A stretch of DNA of 64,000 bases. Origin: Tenrec ecaudatus (taxonomy: Eukaryota > Chordata > Mammalia > Afrosoricida > Tenrecidae). Position numbers and translations under genes: made by a program. Below are positions 11,050 through 24,500 of the stretch, piece after piece. The notes under the pieces were generated by a model. The model made no database searches. It was not told the DNA's origin and worked only from the letters and a program-made list of their open reading frames with translations. The first letter of the stretch is position 1; the number at the start of each line of letters is the position of its first letter. The DNA is taken from contig NC_134535.1 in NCBI RefSeq assembly GCF_050624435.1, positions 75,450,494 through 75,514,493 on the forward strand, in the 5' to 3' direction.

Positions 11050-11950
11050 TAGAATCATCACTGTTGCTGTACTTGCCTATCACAGTACCCAATATTTGAT
11101 TTGCAGTTCTTCAGGGCAGTCTTACATTGGAATTTTCAGTAGCATTTACCTAGTACACTGCTTCATAACTCTTATCTGAGTTCCAGCCCAAGATTGGAAA
11201 AGAAAATTGGGAAGTGGCGGGGATCAGTGCTGGAGAGAGGTTTATTGATAACAATACACAGTAAGAAATGACAGTTGGGGCCTGTTAGACTAGCTAAAGG
11301 TCCTTTGGATTTATTTTCTAAAGTATCCCCTTCATTAAGCTCCCTCTTTCTGCTCAAACCTTAAAACAAAGGAACGGCAGTTGGTTTGACAGCGAGGAAA
11401 CACAGCAGCAGCATTTGCAACATCGGTTAGCAACTTTTTAAGTGACAAGCACAAGACACACATTTTCATATCGTGCCAGTGAAAGTGGAGAAAATTCACA
11501 TGATCTTGCAGTGCTGTGAGCGGCTTTACTTAACACGGCCTTTCTAGCCAGGTTCTGGGACTCCCATCAGATGATGGGGAGCGGCTATGCAAACGGGGTG
11601 CTTGAGACCCACCAAGGGGTTTGCATAGACTGCTCCTAATGCAAACACGGTACTCAGGATGGCTATGAAATCAACTGAACTTCCTATTGCAGAGGCCGTC
11701 TGGTCTGGTCTATTTTTCTCATTTGGTAGTGAGACGTGCCAGGCATAGCTTCTAAGCATGCCAGGACGGGTCTTAAAAGGCGCAGAGTTAGAGGTGAGCA
11801 GATGGGAATGGGTATAACCGATTTCTCCTCCAACTGACTGCTGGGGGGCTGAATAAAGGGGTTTTGACTGTTTCAATAAACACGTGATGGGTGGGGTGGA
11901 TTCATTCATTCCCCGTCCTTCAGGAAAAGAGCCACAGCTGGTTGGAGTAT
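11050..11950. other. Spacer downstream of ESYT1
   Basis: No gene is supported. A minus-strand open frame (11544-11990) has no recognisable family. No repeat was assigned. Confidence 0.3.
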
Positions 11951-11951
11951 G

Positions 11952-11957
11952 TTTATT
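11952..11957 (-). promoter_or_regulatory. Likely ESYT1 polyadenylation signal
   Basis: AATAAA on the minus strand, followed by CATACTCCAACCAGC, implies cleavage near 11930 and a 3' UTR of about 760 bp after the TAG at 12694-12696. It is the first canonical signal found downstream. Confidence 0.65.
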
Positions 11958-12693
11958 GGAAGATACAATGGACTGGCAGAGTTGGTGCAAAAACTAAGTG
12001 GATCAGATTCCATTCTAATCAGTAAGTTGACAGGCTGCTAGGCACTTGGACAAAAAACTGGCCCTGCTGTCCCGAGTCCTCCAAGACTGTCAATACCCCT
12101 GCTTTTTAGAGGCTTGGGTAGAATCCAAGTAGCCCTGATTCACTAAGTGAGTCAAGAGACTGGCCCCAGCCATCATGGCGGGCACCATTTTTCGCAACAG
12201 AACTTGACACGGGGCCTGAGTTGCTTTCCATTCACCATATGCAGTCGTTCAAGATGCTCACGCTGGCCCACCTTCCCACTGTCCTTGCCCACCTCCCGCT
12301 CACGGCAGGGAAGAAGGGGAGCTCTCCAGAAGCTGTATTTGGCTTAAGCTGACGCCACTGCTAGTCTAGGGCTACCAGTGGCCGGGCAGAGGTAAGAAGG
12401 CCCCGCGGGGCTGGAAGGAGTGGAGAGCAAAGTGCAGGCAGAGCAGGAAATAGCCAGCTCAGGTCCCTGCCCAAGAGCCCGGAAGGATAGAGGCCATGCA
12501 GCAAGGGTAGTTCATGGTCCCTCTCTTTGGTCAGGCGAAGGCCCGAGTAGGGGCCTGGGAGGTCAGAGGGCCCACCGGGCAGAGTGCGGACTCTGCCCTC
12601 GGGCCCTGGCTTTAAGCTCATCACATTCGGGTGGTGATGCAGCGAGAGGCAAGGCGAAGAGGCAGCGCACAGTCAGGCTGGTGACCTGAACTC

Positions 12694-15600
12694 CTAGGAG
12701 CTGCCCTTCTCCTTGTCATCCATGAGGTCACACCTGTGGAAGCAAGGTGAAAAGGCTCAGGTGGAAACAGGGCAGGTGTGCCCTCCTGGGAAGGAGGCAC
12801 CATCCAAAGACCCCTGCGCTTCATGGAATCAGAGGTTGGCACTTGGCACGGCATCCTGACCTCTCTTCCCGGGACCAGGATTTCTCCAGACCCTTCCCCC
12901 CGCCATCCATCCAGATGCTTACCACTGGGCGGCACCCTGGGAAAGGTCAATCTCGGCAAGGTCCAGCTGCACCTGTGTTGGAGCGTGGGGGGAAGGTGTT
13001 ACTGTGATTATGTCCAAAGAACCGGTCCTGACAGCACAGTCGCCTGGTTCCAAACCACCGAGACGTGATCGGTCCCCTCTAGAATACACCCCCCCCCCCA
13101 CCGTGCTTCCCCCGCAGCAGGGACTACGGCCTTGGTGCCTACAACTCCCCGGCTCCCGCTGCCCTGCAGCCCAGCCCAGCCTGCTCACCTTCCCCAGGAG
13201 CTCCCGCTCTCTAGACATGAAAGAAGAATTGGACTTCACAGAGACCTCCAGCTTCCGCCGGAGGGCCTCATCCAGAGGCAGTTCCCACTCAAACCTGGGG
13301 AGGAGCTGGGTGTTAGGGGTGAGGTGTGCCCCCAACCGCGAGCCTGCCCTCTCTCCCCCTCGGTGCCCGCTGACCGCTCATTGAATTCTGGGTTTAGGGT
13401 CCTCTTCTTCTGGGCGGTCTTCCTCTTGGTGCCCCGGCTCTTGTCTGGCAGCAGCAGCAGCGACACGTAGGGGTCAGGGGGGTCGCGGCCAGTTTGTCGA
13501 AGAGCCCTGTGGCAGGAGGAAAGCTGTGACCGGATCCAAGGGGACGGAGGGGCGGGGGCACCCAGAGGGGAGGACAGGCAGGGCCGCACCGGCAACTGTG
13601 GACGATGCCGATCAGCTTCCGGTCCTCGCTGTAGTACCACACCGTCAGCTTCACTTGGCCCAGAGGCCCGGCTGGAGGCTGCAGGGGACTGTGGAAAGAG
13701 GGGAGAGCCCTGGAAGAAGGCGGAGCCCAAGGAAGCTGTGACCCAGCCCCCACCTTTCCACCTCAGCCCCTTACCTGTCGCCATGCGTTAAGCGTTGCCT
13801 GAGCTCTGGGGCGGAGGAGTTGACGTGAGAGAAGCCAGCGGCTCCGAGCTCTGGCTCTTCCCTCAGAGGGGAGGGGCTGTGGCTGTGCGCCTCCACGCCC
13901 GAGTACTGCGACACCAGGATCTAGGCGGACAAGCGGGCTGTGAGGTGCTCGGAGCCCACTGAGGACACTGCCCTGCCCTCCCTCAGAGGCCCAGCCCCGT
14001 GAAGGCCCTCCCTCTGCCTGCCCACCCACCTCCTGGCACTCACCCCGAGCTGTGCTCTCAGGAGCACCTGGCCCTGGTTGTTGCTGAGCCAAAACCAGCG
14101 ATCCAAGCAGAGGCGGTCCGCCACGAGGAGCTCAGAGAGGGGCAGCGATAAGGAGCCCAGAGCGCCAGCCCCCTCGTCCCGAACCTGCGGAGCAGCAAGA
14201 CTATGATCACGGGACAAATACCATCCTGGGATTGTTGGGTAAGATGTGGGCTGTTAACCACGAGGTCAGTGCTTCAAACCCACCAGCCCCTCTGAGCCAG
14301 AGAGGAGGCTGCCGGCCTGCGTACAGAGCTACCAAGCCTTGGGAGTCCTAGATGGGGTCGCTACGAGTGAGAAGGGACTCAGTGGCCGTGGGTGGCTCGA
14401 GGCCCGAGTGCTTGCAGGCTGAGGTTTTGGCAAGGACTCGCCTGGGTGAAGGACAGGGATGCCACGGTAACCGGCAGCAGCCCCACCTTCCTGGCCTACT
14501 TCTGCCCGGGCACGGACGGGTGATGCGACCCCCAGATAACACAAGTCATGCCAAGAGCGATGGAGAGAACAGTAACATGCAAGGACATGTTTCCTGCCCG
14601 TCCCCATGTTCCCTCTCTCCCAGAGTGACTCCCTGCAGGCTACTGTTAATGGCTCCCATTCTGCCTCAGTCTACATACTATGCCCCTCTCTCTAGTTCAT
14701 TCCTACCACCTTGAGGGCGCCTCCGCTGAGTCCCTGCTGTGAAAGCTGACGCCCGAGCGCTTCCAGACCGCGGCTACGGTGAAGCAGAACGTTATTTTTC
14801 ATTCCCGTGGCTTCAGTTAGAATCCGTGTGGTCCTCCCCTTATTATCCAGTCAACGACAGCGACACTGCTTGGCTCTTTACTCCTTAAGAAGAGGGGGTC
14901 CGCACCCCCTTTACCTCTCTGCCCCTCTCCGCCACGCCCGGAGCGCTTTGCTTTGGCTCGTCTTTCAGCCCACCAGGACCTGGTTTCTACTCCTCTCGTG
15001 CTGACATGGCTCACTCCCCGGTGACTAGCTCATTTCCACATCTACACAGTGTTGGCCGTCTTATTTTACCTGTTGGCAACACGTGGCCATCCCTGGGCCA
15101 CTTTCATGACACTTAACCTGTGGTTCCCAGGCCCCTTTGTAAGTCGGAGCAGCAAGCCAGAATCCCAGTGACAGCTCTGCTAGTACCGTGTCTCACGCCA
15201 CGGGCCCTAAACGTCTCCAAAGCACCGCCCAGCGGCCGAGGACAGACCTTTGGGCAGCTTTCAAGCTCCCAGGGCCAGGGCATGGTTCACGCCCAGGGAT
15301 GACTTCTTCCGGAGCAGGGAGCGCCTCTTCCCGCTGCGGGTAAGAGCGTGGCTTTGGGTACATTTAAAAACATGTTGACGATTTACAGTACGATTCGCGG
15401 GATCCTGGCATGGCTGCATTTTAGGTTTCTACTGCTCAGAAATGTGAAATTCGTGCTGTCTCTCTCTCTTGCGTGGTCCCAGGAGTGCCGTTTCCAGTTC
15501 TGTGGGCTTTGGTGGGATTTCAGGTGTTGTCAGAGAGGCGGGGAGGCTGGGGGCGAACATTCTCAGGTGGGTGGGCCAGGTTCCTGTTGCCCACTCGGTC

Positions 15601-18552
15601 ACTTCCTCCTCGTCTGTCCTTGAATTACCGAGGAGCCCGACACGCCGCCCTCCCTTTGCCCTCTTTACTCTACGCACGGCCGAGGAGGCTTCGCTGACAC
15701 CCAACACGACAGTCACCACCTGCTCTCTGCTCAGCGCTCAGGCGGAAGCCCACCACCATGGGCCGTCGAGCTGACTTCTGGATGTTTCCCCTAGGCTCGC
15801 CCTCCTCGTGTTGGTGATGGCACCTTGCTCCGAGGCTGTGCCTTAGTCCCCTGCCTCCCCGCGTCCAAACAGCTGCCAGATCTCAGGCAGCCTTAACCGC
15901 TTCTGACTCGGGTTTTTCTGACAGTGCCTGATGGTCAACCTGCCTTCGCTCTTGTCCTTCTCTGCCCACGCTTGCCCTTGTCCCCCAAGTGACCTTTCCA
16001 AACTGTCAAGTCTGCATGGGTTGCCCGCATTCCTCTGCCTTTAGGACTTAAAATCCTTGGCATGAGGGTCTCGAGCCCCTGTGAGTTTGTTCTGGCCCCT
16101 CTCTGGTCTGTAATAAGCTTCCTCCATTCTGGTCTCAGCCGGAAGCGTTTCCCTGCTCTGTATTCTGTGTCATGGCCTGTTTACCGCTAAGCCCAGGGGT
16201 CATCTGAAATGCCTCTCTTCTTCCTTTACCTGCCTGCGTCCCCACCCCCCAGCCACATTTCTCCCACAGTGCCCTCCCTCCCACCTTGGGGCCCCATCTG
16301 GGAGCACTCAAGAGAGTGTGCACTCTAGAAAGATCAGAGTAGATCCTTGTTTCTGAAGGTCCTGTGCCCAGCTCCGCGTCTGGCCCAGGGTGGGGAAGCA
16401 GCTAGCCAAGGCAGAGTGAACTCTTGGTTAACGCTGTACCTGCAGCTCCAGGCGCTCGGTGCTGGGTTTCCTGACGAGAAAGGAAGCGCTCTCATCCCAG
16501 ACAGGGGCTGAAGTTTGGGGAACAGTCTGGTGGAGATGTAGAGTTAGCATTAGTCACGGGGGGTGGGCAGGGGCGGCTAGTCTCCCTTCTATTCCTCTCA
16601 CCCCTCTCATTCTCTGCCTTGCAGTATTTCCCGATAGCTTGATTGTTTTAAAAATCATTTTATTTGGGACACATACAAATCTTATCACAATCCATACATC
16701 TATCCACTGTGTCAAGCACATTTGTACACCTGTTTCCCTCATCATTCTCAAAACATGTGCTTTCTACTTGAGCCCTTGGTATCAGCTCATTTGTCCCTCT
16801 CCCTCCCCACTACCCCCTCCTCCATGAACCCTTGTTAATTTATAAATCATTATGATTGTCATGTCTTACACTGTCCGATGTCTCCCTTCACCCACTTCTC
16901 CGCTGTCCGTCCCCCAGGGAGGAGTTTATATGTAGATCCTTGCAATCTGTTCCCCCTTTCTGCCTCACCCTCCCTCCACCCTCCTGGATACCTTGATTTT
17001 ATGAGACGTTTCTCCCACAGTGAGGGTAGCGAAAGGGCTGGGTGGCTTGGTGCCTTTCCGGAGCTAGAAAAAGAACCCCGTTAGGTCTTACATATGGGGT
17101 TCCTTAGGCTGCACCCCCTCTCCCAGATCACATGCACAGCTAGCAGCCACGGTCCCTTAACGGCCACCATCCTTGTGACCGAGGACAGACAGTTCCCCTC
17201 CCCTCTCTCCCCTGCCCAGTGTCCCCCTGAGAAAGACAGGCCCATTTGCCACCTCCTGTGCATCAGGAGTGCCCCACCCTTAGGAAGATGGGTCGAGGGC
17301 CCAGAGTGCTGATCTCACCGGCAGGTCCTCGGCGCGCTCCACGTAGACAGACAGCAGACCAGCCGCCAGTTCTGCACTCTTCTGAGTCTGGAGCAGGCTG
17401 TTCACCTGCAGCACCTGGGGGAAGGCACAGAGGGCTAGAGGAGCTGAGAACCGGGGCTCGGGGAGGGGGGGGGGGAGCCAGGCAGAAGCCCTGGAAACTG
17501 CTCCAAGCCTCCTGCGGTGCCCTCGCTTACCTCCTCCAACTCTGCGGCAGTCTGATGCGGTGTCAGCCGCTCCAGGCGCAAGTGCAGGCGGCCGGAGGGG
17601 ACATCCTCCAGGGTCAGCCACTGCGGAAGGAAGGAAGCCAGCCAGCCAATGGGGTTGGGGTCTGGGGGCAGGGGACTGTGAGACTGAGACTTAGGCGGTC
17701 CTTCCAGTCCGCGCTCACCTCATCAAGGAAGCCACTGTTCAGGACGGCGGTGAGACTCACTTTACACCTGCAGAGGAGGAAGAGTGAGCCTTCAGAGGCC
17801 CCACCTGTGTGCCCACCTCAACGTTCTCTGTCTCACCTGCCCAGAAAGTCATCCTTATCCAGATCCTTGTCAAAGACTTCCACATCAAGCTCTTGGCCTG
17901 GAACCGATGTGACAATCACCTGGTGGGAGAAGACAGTGTAGACAAGAGGGAATTCCTTCCTCCCCGCCAGCAAGGGGCTGACCGTTCCCCGGGGACCGGC
18001 TCCGAGAAGCTTTTAGACCTGCTCAGAGCCGTGGGGAAGAGCCCAGCAGGCCCATCAAGGCATGCCAGCATGCCATTCTGACCTCGAAGACCTCGTTCCA
18101 GCGGGGATTGAGGTCCTCCCGCACCACGTGGCTCCGGAAGCTTCGTCCTGCCAGCTTCAGCTTGACGTAGGGGTCTGACTTGCCCTTCACCAGTCCCCCC
18201 AAGAAACGGTCTTTGGCAATCAGGTCCTGGGCCTCTAACACGTGGATCCGGAGCACGTTCTACAAAAGCCACACACGGGAGCGCCCAAAGGCGGTCAAAG
18301 GGAGAGCAGCGCCATCAGATCCAGCCCAGAGACACGTGACACGTGCACACTCAGGGTGGGCAGGCCGACCCTGCGCCTTTCCAGACAGAGACTCGCCTCC
18401 GTCCCAAAGTGGCTGTCTGGAGTCGTGTGGCTGGGCCGCGGCGGGGCATCCACACTGCTGCCTGTCTGGGGGTCCTCGTTGTCCAGGTCCCGGGCACCGG
18501 GCGTCCCAGGCACAGCGGGGAAGGACACATCTGAGGAGTCCAAGTACAGGAT
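12694..18552 (-). CDS. ESYT1: ESYT1 C2C, C2D and C2E domains (exons 17-31)
   Basis: Exon 17 is an acidic linker (ILYLDSSDVSFPAV). Exons 18-21 form C2C (VLRIHVLEAQDLIAKDRF, GKSDPYVKLKLAG, FDKDLDKDDFLGR). The exon 18-20 sizes (177, 83, 49) repeat those of C2A exons 9-11, a trace of internal domain duplication. Exons 22-25 form C2D. Exon 23 (LRKGTKPPSPFATLTVGETSHKIK) is followed at its donor by LINE sequence. Exons 26-31 form a Ser/His-rich linker and C2E (QVKLTVWYYSEDRKLIGIVH, DPYVSLLLLPDKSRG), ending DLMDDKEKGSS. Conservation is high throughout. Confidence 0.95.
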
Positions 18553-21500
18553 CTGGGGAGGTGGTGTGGAGGCGGAATCAAGGAGCAGCTAGCTACCAGC
18601 CGACCAAGTGTGTGTGAGAGGCTTAGGGACAGAGCAGGAACCTGGTAGGCCCATCTCTAGAGGGGTCCCTCCACCCCTCCCCGAGTCACACCCACTATGT
18701 CTAGGTACCTGCTAGCTCCTCCCACACAGACTGGCTCCTAAGAACCCTTACATCTCATCCGGCTCCGTACCCTTAACACCAGCTTCATGTAGAGCCTGGA
18801 GCTGGGGCCCGAGCTGCTGAGCTGGAACCACTGGTCCAGGGTGAGTTCGGGGGCAGTGAGCAAGCGAGCCAGAGGCAGGGTCAGTGCCCCTAAAGTTAGG
18901 GTCCGGGAATCGTCCTTCACCTGCAGGTACCAGAAGAGAGGCAGAGCGATTTGGGAGAAGAAGGCAGGCAGGCAGACAGGGGAAGTTATAAGGTGGCTCT
19001 AGCCACAGGGCTTTCTCATGAGGCCTTCACTCAGGCTCACCTTGCCAGTCCTCTGCCCCTCCATGGGTCATTTCGCAGTTGCTCACTCTGTCCCCACTAC
19101 TGGGAGAGTCTTCGCTCTTCTCCCCTCTCGCTCCTTAAGTACTACTTACCGTTCAAGGCCCAGTTATAAGCCTGCTTCCTTCACAGAATCCCTCTCACCA
19201 GAGCTATCTTTCCCCCAGCTCGGAGAATGGTCCACACAGACCATCTCTATTCCAGTCGGCAGCTTTCTCCTACTTTAGTCCTGCTTGGTAATAATATTCA
19301 GGAGCTTGGGTGGCACAGTGGGTTATGCATTGAGCTGCTAAACTGAAGGTCAGTGGTTCAAATCCATCAGCCACTCCAAGGGAGAAAGGTGAGTTTGCTC
19401 CCCAAAAAGATTTCTTACGTCTTGGAAACCCACGGGGCAGTTCTACTCTGTGCGGTAGGGTGACTGTGAGTCAGAGGGTTGGATGACTGCGGGCTTTGGT
19501 TAGGTTGACATTGGAAGGAGCCCCGGTATCACTGCAGTTTAGGTTTGGGACTGCGAACCACAAGCTCAGTGGCTCAAACCCACCAGCTGCTTGCACTTAG
19601 GGAGAAGGATGAAGTTGTGGCTTACACAGAGCTGAACAGTCTGGGAGCCCCCATCTCGGCCCTCGCCGTGGGCCTCAGACGTCATCGGAATCTACTCGAT
19701 GGCATCCAGTCTGAATCAATGTTGGAAGGAGCCCTTGCGGTGCAACAGTTAGGTGCTAACCACAAGGTTCGTGGTTCGAACCCACCCAGAAGCTCTGCAG
19801 GAGAAAGGCCTGCAGATCTACTCTTGTGATGACTCGTCAGGAAAACCTCCTGGGGTGCTTCGACTGTCAGCATGATGTGGTCATGAGTCAGAACAGATTT
19901 CAGCCCCCAACAGCCCCAGTTAATACTGATACTGAGCCCCTCGGACTCACAGCGACCCTGTAGGACAAGGCAGAACTGCCCCCTGTGGGTCTCCAAGACT
20001 GTCACTGGCTAGGGGAGTAGAAAGCCTCGTCTTTCTCCTGTGGAGAGGCTGGCTGCTTTCAAACTGCTGGCCTTGTGGATAGCAGGGCAAGTAGGCAGCG
20101 CGAATGGCTAAGTGGTGACAGTTGGCAGTTTGCACCCACCCGGAGCATCGTGGAGGACAGGCCTGGCAATCTGCTTCTTAAACAGCCTCTGGGGCAAGCC
20201 TACTTGGCTCGCATGGGGTCGCTGAGTTGGCAATCTTGTCCTCAGATGGTCATCTGGATCTGGATCTTGACCATGAAACTGGCCAGTGGGCTCTCTGAAG
20301 GCAGCTACTGTGTTTATCATGTGGTATGTCTAACAGGTGCCCAGTATGTTCTTTTGATTAACAATCTTATTGAGGCATGATTTGCACACTACAAGAATGC
20401 CCTTGGACTGTAAAATTTGCTCTAGAGATAAGAGGGTGCAGCCGGGGAGGTGGGAAGGCAGGGTGGAGGGGTTGAAGTAGACCTGCGAAGACAGCATAAG
20501 GTCTTTGGGGAGGGCGGGGTGGGGGTGAGGGTGCACGCTGATGCTCTCACCTGCACATCGAGCTCCTGGTTCCGAGGGTCTTGCAGGAAGAACCGGAAAG
20601 CCTCCTCCCACACTGGGCAGTTGGTACTGTAGACGGCCTGACGAGGAGGAGGAGGGGGAGGGGACTAAGGGTACAGACCACAGCACTATGCCCATTTCTC
20701 TGGAAAACCCCAATTTTAGACCTTCTAAAGGGGGGGGGCCTCATCAAGGCCACTCCCTGCCCTCAATGCCCCCGCCCACCAGCCGTCACGAGACAACACT
20801 GGTGAGGGAACACAGTGACAGCCAGGTCTCACCTTGCTTTCCTGGGTCACATCCTGAACTGACAGTTGGACCATGGGGTTCGGCTCCTTGTTCCCCTTCT
20901 TTAGCTGTGGGGCAGGGGTAGGGGGTAGGGTGGAGAATTTAGCGATCGCCATCTTCCAGTGTTTCCGGCTTGGTGACAGAAGGGGGGGGCTCTCATTAGA
21001 AGCTGTCCCAGAGTGGCTTAGCTGCAAATCGCTGCTTATGGGGCAAAGCAGGCAGGGGTACTGTTGCTCTGAACAAGAGAGGGGGTGGGAACACTGTGGC
21101 CGTGTCCAGGGCTCCCCAGTACCCCCACTTTCAGAACCCCCACTCACGGGCAGTTCCTGGGCCCGATCCAGATAGACCACCAAGATGGCGGCTGACGGGG
21201 GCTCCGGGCGAGAGGAGACTCCCCGATTCCACTGGAGAACCTGGGGAGGAGGCGGCTGCAGTTAGGCCCTGCTCTCTCCAATCCCCTCCACTCCCCCAGC
21301 CCCCGCACCAGCTTCCTGTCTCAGGTTGGGTACCTGTTCCAGTTTTCCTGCATCTGGCAAAAGCGACAGCCACTCTAGCCGCAAGTGAACTTGACCTTGC
21401 CCACCTTGTAAAGGGAACCACTAGAGGAGGAGGCAGCAGACAGTGAGTTGTGGTGGAGATCAAGGCCCTACCCACCATGCCCTGGCAACACAACGACTAC

Positions 21501-24500
21501 GCTGTCTGCCCAGTGGATGGGAACACAGCCCCCCGTGCCTGTCCCCCCACTTACATGATCCAGTACTCCAGCCTGTAATACCTTCCCTACATCCAGCTTC
21601 ATTCTAGTCGAGGAGGAGGCAGTAAGAGGGAGAGAGAAAGAACATCGTAATTTGGAACTGTCACTGGCCCCCCCACTCACCCACCCGGAAATAAATGGCA
21701 GATCCCAGACTCCCTTCTCCCTGTATGTCTGCCTGGGCAGAGGGGAAGTGCCTGGGGAAGCTAGTTGGAAGAAAATGACATATGATTCTAAGGCCCAGGG
21801 AAGGATTATAATTCCCTCCGGGACCTTGGTGGCATTTGGACTTCACGCCTGTAACACAAGCAGTTTCTCACCTGCCCAGAAAGTCATCTTTGTCTGGGTC
21901 TTTGTCAAACACCTCCACCTCTATCTCCTGTCCTGGGACCTCATGGACCATCACCTGGACAACACAGGGGTACCAGGGTCTCATGGACTGTGCCGTGAGG
22001 ATTCTCCAGCCGTGCATCCTCTCGGGACTCCCCGTCTCACACAGCCTCCCTCCTCAGCTCTCCCACCTCGTAGGTCTCTTTCCACTGGGGGTTGAGTTCT
22101 TCGTCAATGACGCGGCTGCAGAATGTCTGGGTGCCCACACGGACTAGAGCATAAGGGTCAGACTTGCCCTCAATCAGGCCCTTGACATATTCATCCTTAG
22201 AGCTCAGCCCGCGCGCAGCCAGCAGGTGGATACGGATGATGCCCTGGCGGAGGAGTAAGACCATGAGAAACTCCGGGGCCAGCACTGGGCTCCTGGGGCA
22301 GGGGTCTGCTGGGGGAGAGGCCATACCCTGGGCAGAGGAGAACGCAACTGAGCCACATCTTGGAGGTTGGGCACAAGGGGCACCAGCAGCCGGTTGGGCA
22401 ACACGAGGAAGGCAGCAATGGAATCCATGATCATGGTGTCAGAGAGGGAACTGAAGGGGGGCGGTGTGGGCGAAACAGGAGGTGAGTGCAGGGCCCAGCA
22501 TTCAGTCTTCTCCACATGCCAACTGGGCTTCCCCAAGCCAGCAGGGGGCTCACGCCACAGCCTTTCTTTATCAAACGGTTTATCAAATGTGTATAAAGAA
22601 GGGCTCTCAAAGATTCATTTCTGCAGTTCCAAGAGACTCTCACCTCGAATACCTTCTCTCGCCAAGTGCTGGACATTGGGCTTGGCCAACGCTGCGGTAG
22701 TTGGTTTATGGGGGAAGTTCCTTCTTGGAACTTTTACCCGCATTTTCCACCTATCGTCTCTTTGTTACCATCCCACGCTCTCCCCTTCCTTGTCCTCCTG
22801 CTGAGCTGGCCGCCCCTCAGCCCCTCACCCCACCCCAAATCACAGTGTGGCCCTTTTCAGGGAGAGTTGGCTTGTCTTCCCAGCTAGGACAGAGGCTCCT
22901 GGAAGACACAGCTGCACACTTTACTGCTCTGTGTCTTTTAAATGGTGCCCTCCGGGCTGGAGCTCTTAGGAGGTGTTCAATAAAACCTTGATACCTGAGT
23001 CCTGGGATATCCAGCAGGTTGGTCATCCCTGTCCAGTTGATGTCTAGGGTCTAGAAAGAAAGAGCAGTGGGGTCAGGAGGGGTCATAAGTTGACACAATC
23101 ACACACGTCCAACAGTTGCCAACACTTTCGCAATTTCTTCTCCATAGCTGCCCACTCTCATCCTCCGCCCCATCCTCACTGCTCCCCTGCCCGCCCTTAC
23201 CGGGCGTCGGATAAAGAACATTGACACAGCGCCCACAATGGGCAGGTCCCCAATAAGCGGTTCAAGGATCATGCGCAAGACGCCATGGAGCTGGAGCAAA
23301 AAGAGAAGGTCAAAGTCTGCCCCCTGAAAGACCCTCTGCCCCTCCCAGAAGTCCCCAGGCCTGGTTCCTCAAACCTCCCACTTGCCCAGAGCCCGTGAAG
23401 TTTAGGGTCATGGCTCCCTATTGCGAGGTGCTACTGACACCAGCCCCACCTGCATGCCCTTGACTCCTGCTTTGCAGAAATACTTCTTTACTTCCACATC
23501 GATCTGCACGTCACCTACATAGCTGTGGATTAGGAGGGAAGAGCAGGAGGAGGGTTAGTACTGAGCTGTCTGGGGAGCGGAGCGGGAGAAGGAAGCAGCC
23601 AGGAGCGGCCAGGACCCTTGGAGGGGAACTAGGAAGAGCGGTGAGTGGTGGTACCTGAGATTCAAGTCCAGTAGGATCTGATTTTTGCTCTGACCTGGGT
23701 GAACCTTGACTCCCAGAATTCTAAGTGGCTGGAGAAAGAGACAGTCTTGAGGGATTTGGGGAGGGGAGAAGGGAATGGCTCAGCCCCTCAGGGGACCCCC
23801 TCCTTCCTAGCTCCATCTCCTCCCTCTCCTTGCTTCCCCTTCTCCCACACACCTTCTCACCCAGTTCCACTCGTGTAAATGTAAATGTCTGCAAATGGGG
23901 ATTAGATCCCCGGACAGCTGGGGCTACGGTGTCAGCCAGAAGCTTCTCCATATACTGGCCCAAGAAGGGCCAGACCTGGGCCACAATCTGGGAAGAAAGC
24001 AGTGGTCGGTCCTGGAAGAGCCCAGACTTGTCTTCGAGAATCCTCCCCACAGAGACCAGTGGGGACGGGGCTAGAGTAGACAGTGGCAAGTCTCGTCCCC
24101 TTGCCCCCCTTCCTGAGAAACAAGAATGGGGACAGTCAGGCCTCTCACCTTGTTCAGCCACTCCACCTTTTCCACGTCTGGGAAGCTGACCTGGGGGCAG
24201 GAAGGCAGAGACAGTGATGCTTCCAGAGCTGCCTGTGACCTCCACTGAGGTGCTGGCTGGGATCCCCTGCTCTTACCCCCCACCCCTCAGAAAACAGGTC
24301 AGTGTCAAGCGCCTCCCTAAGGGGAGGTGACAGGGTGCAGGCCGCAGGAAGGTGCTCTGTGGAGAGGTCAGATATGGAATGACAGCTGCTGGGGGAAGAG
24401 GGCCTGGGGGAGGGAATCCTGGGAGTGGGGAGTCCAGCCTTCCTGCTCCTCACAGGCAGAAGGAAGGCCCTCACCCAATTCACAATAAAAAGTTTTAAAC

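Noticed and set aside
11544-11990. 148-codon minus-strand open frame downstream of ESYT1
   Set aside because: It overlaps the ESYT1 3' UTR end and polyadenylation signal. A faint TVF...YA-NP resemblance to ATP synthase subunit c is too short and lacks the conserved glycine repeat. No promoter or splice structure is seen.
19724-19800. tRNA-like A/B boxes
   Set aside because: They belong to AfroSINE copies. Flanking sequence lacks a foldable acceptor stem, so these are not tRNA genes.
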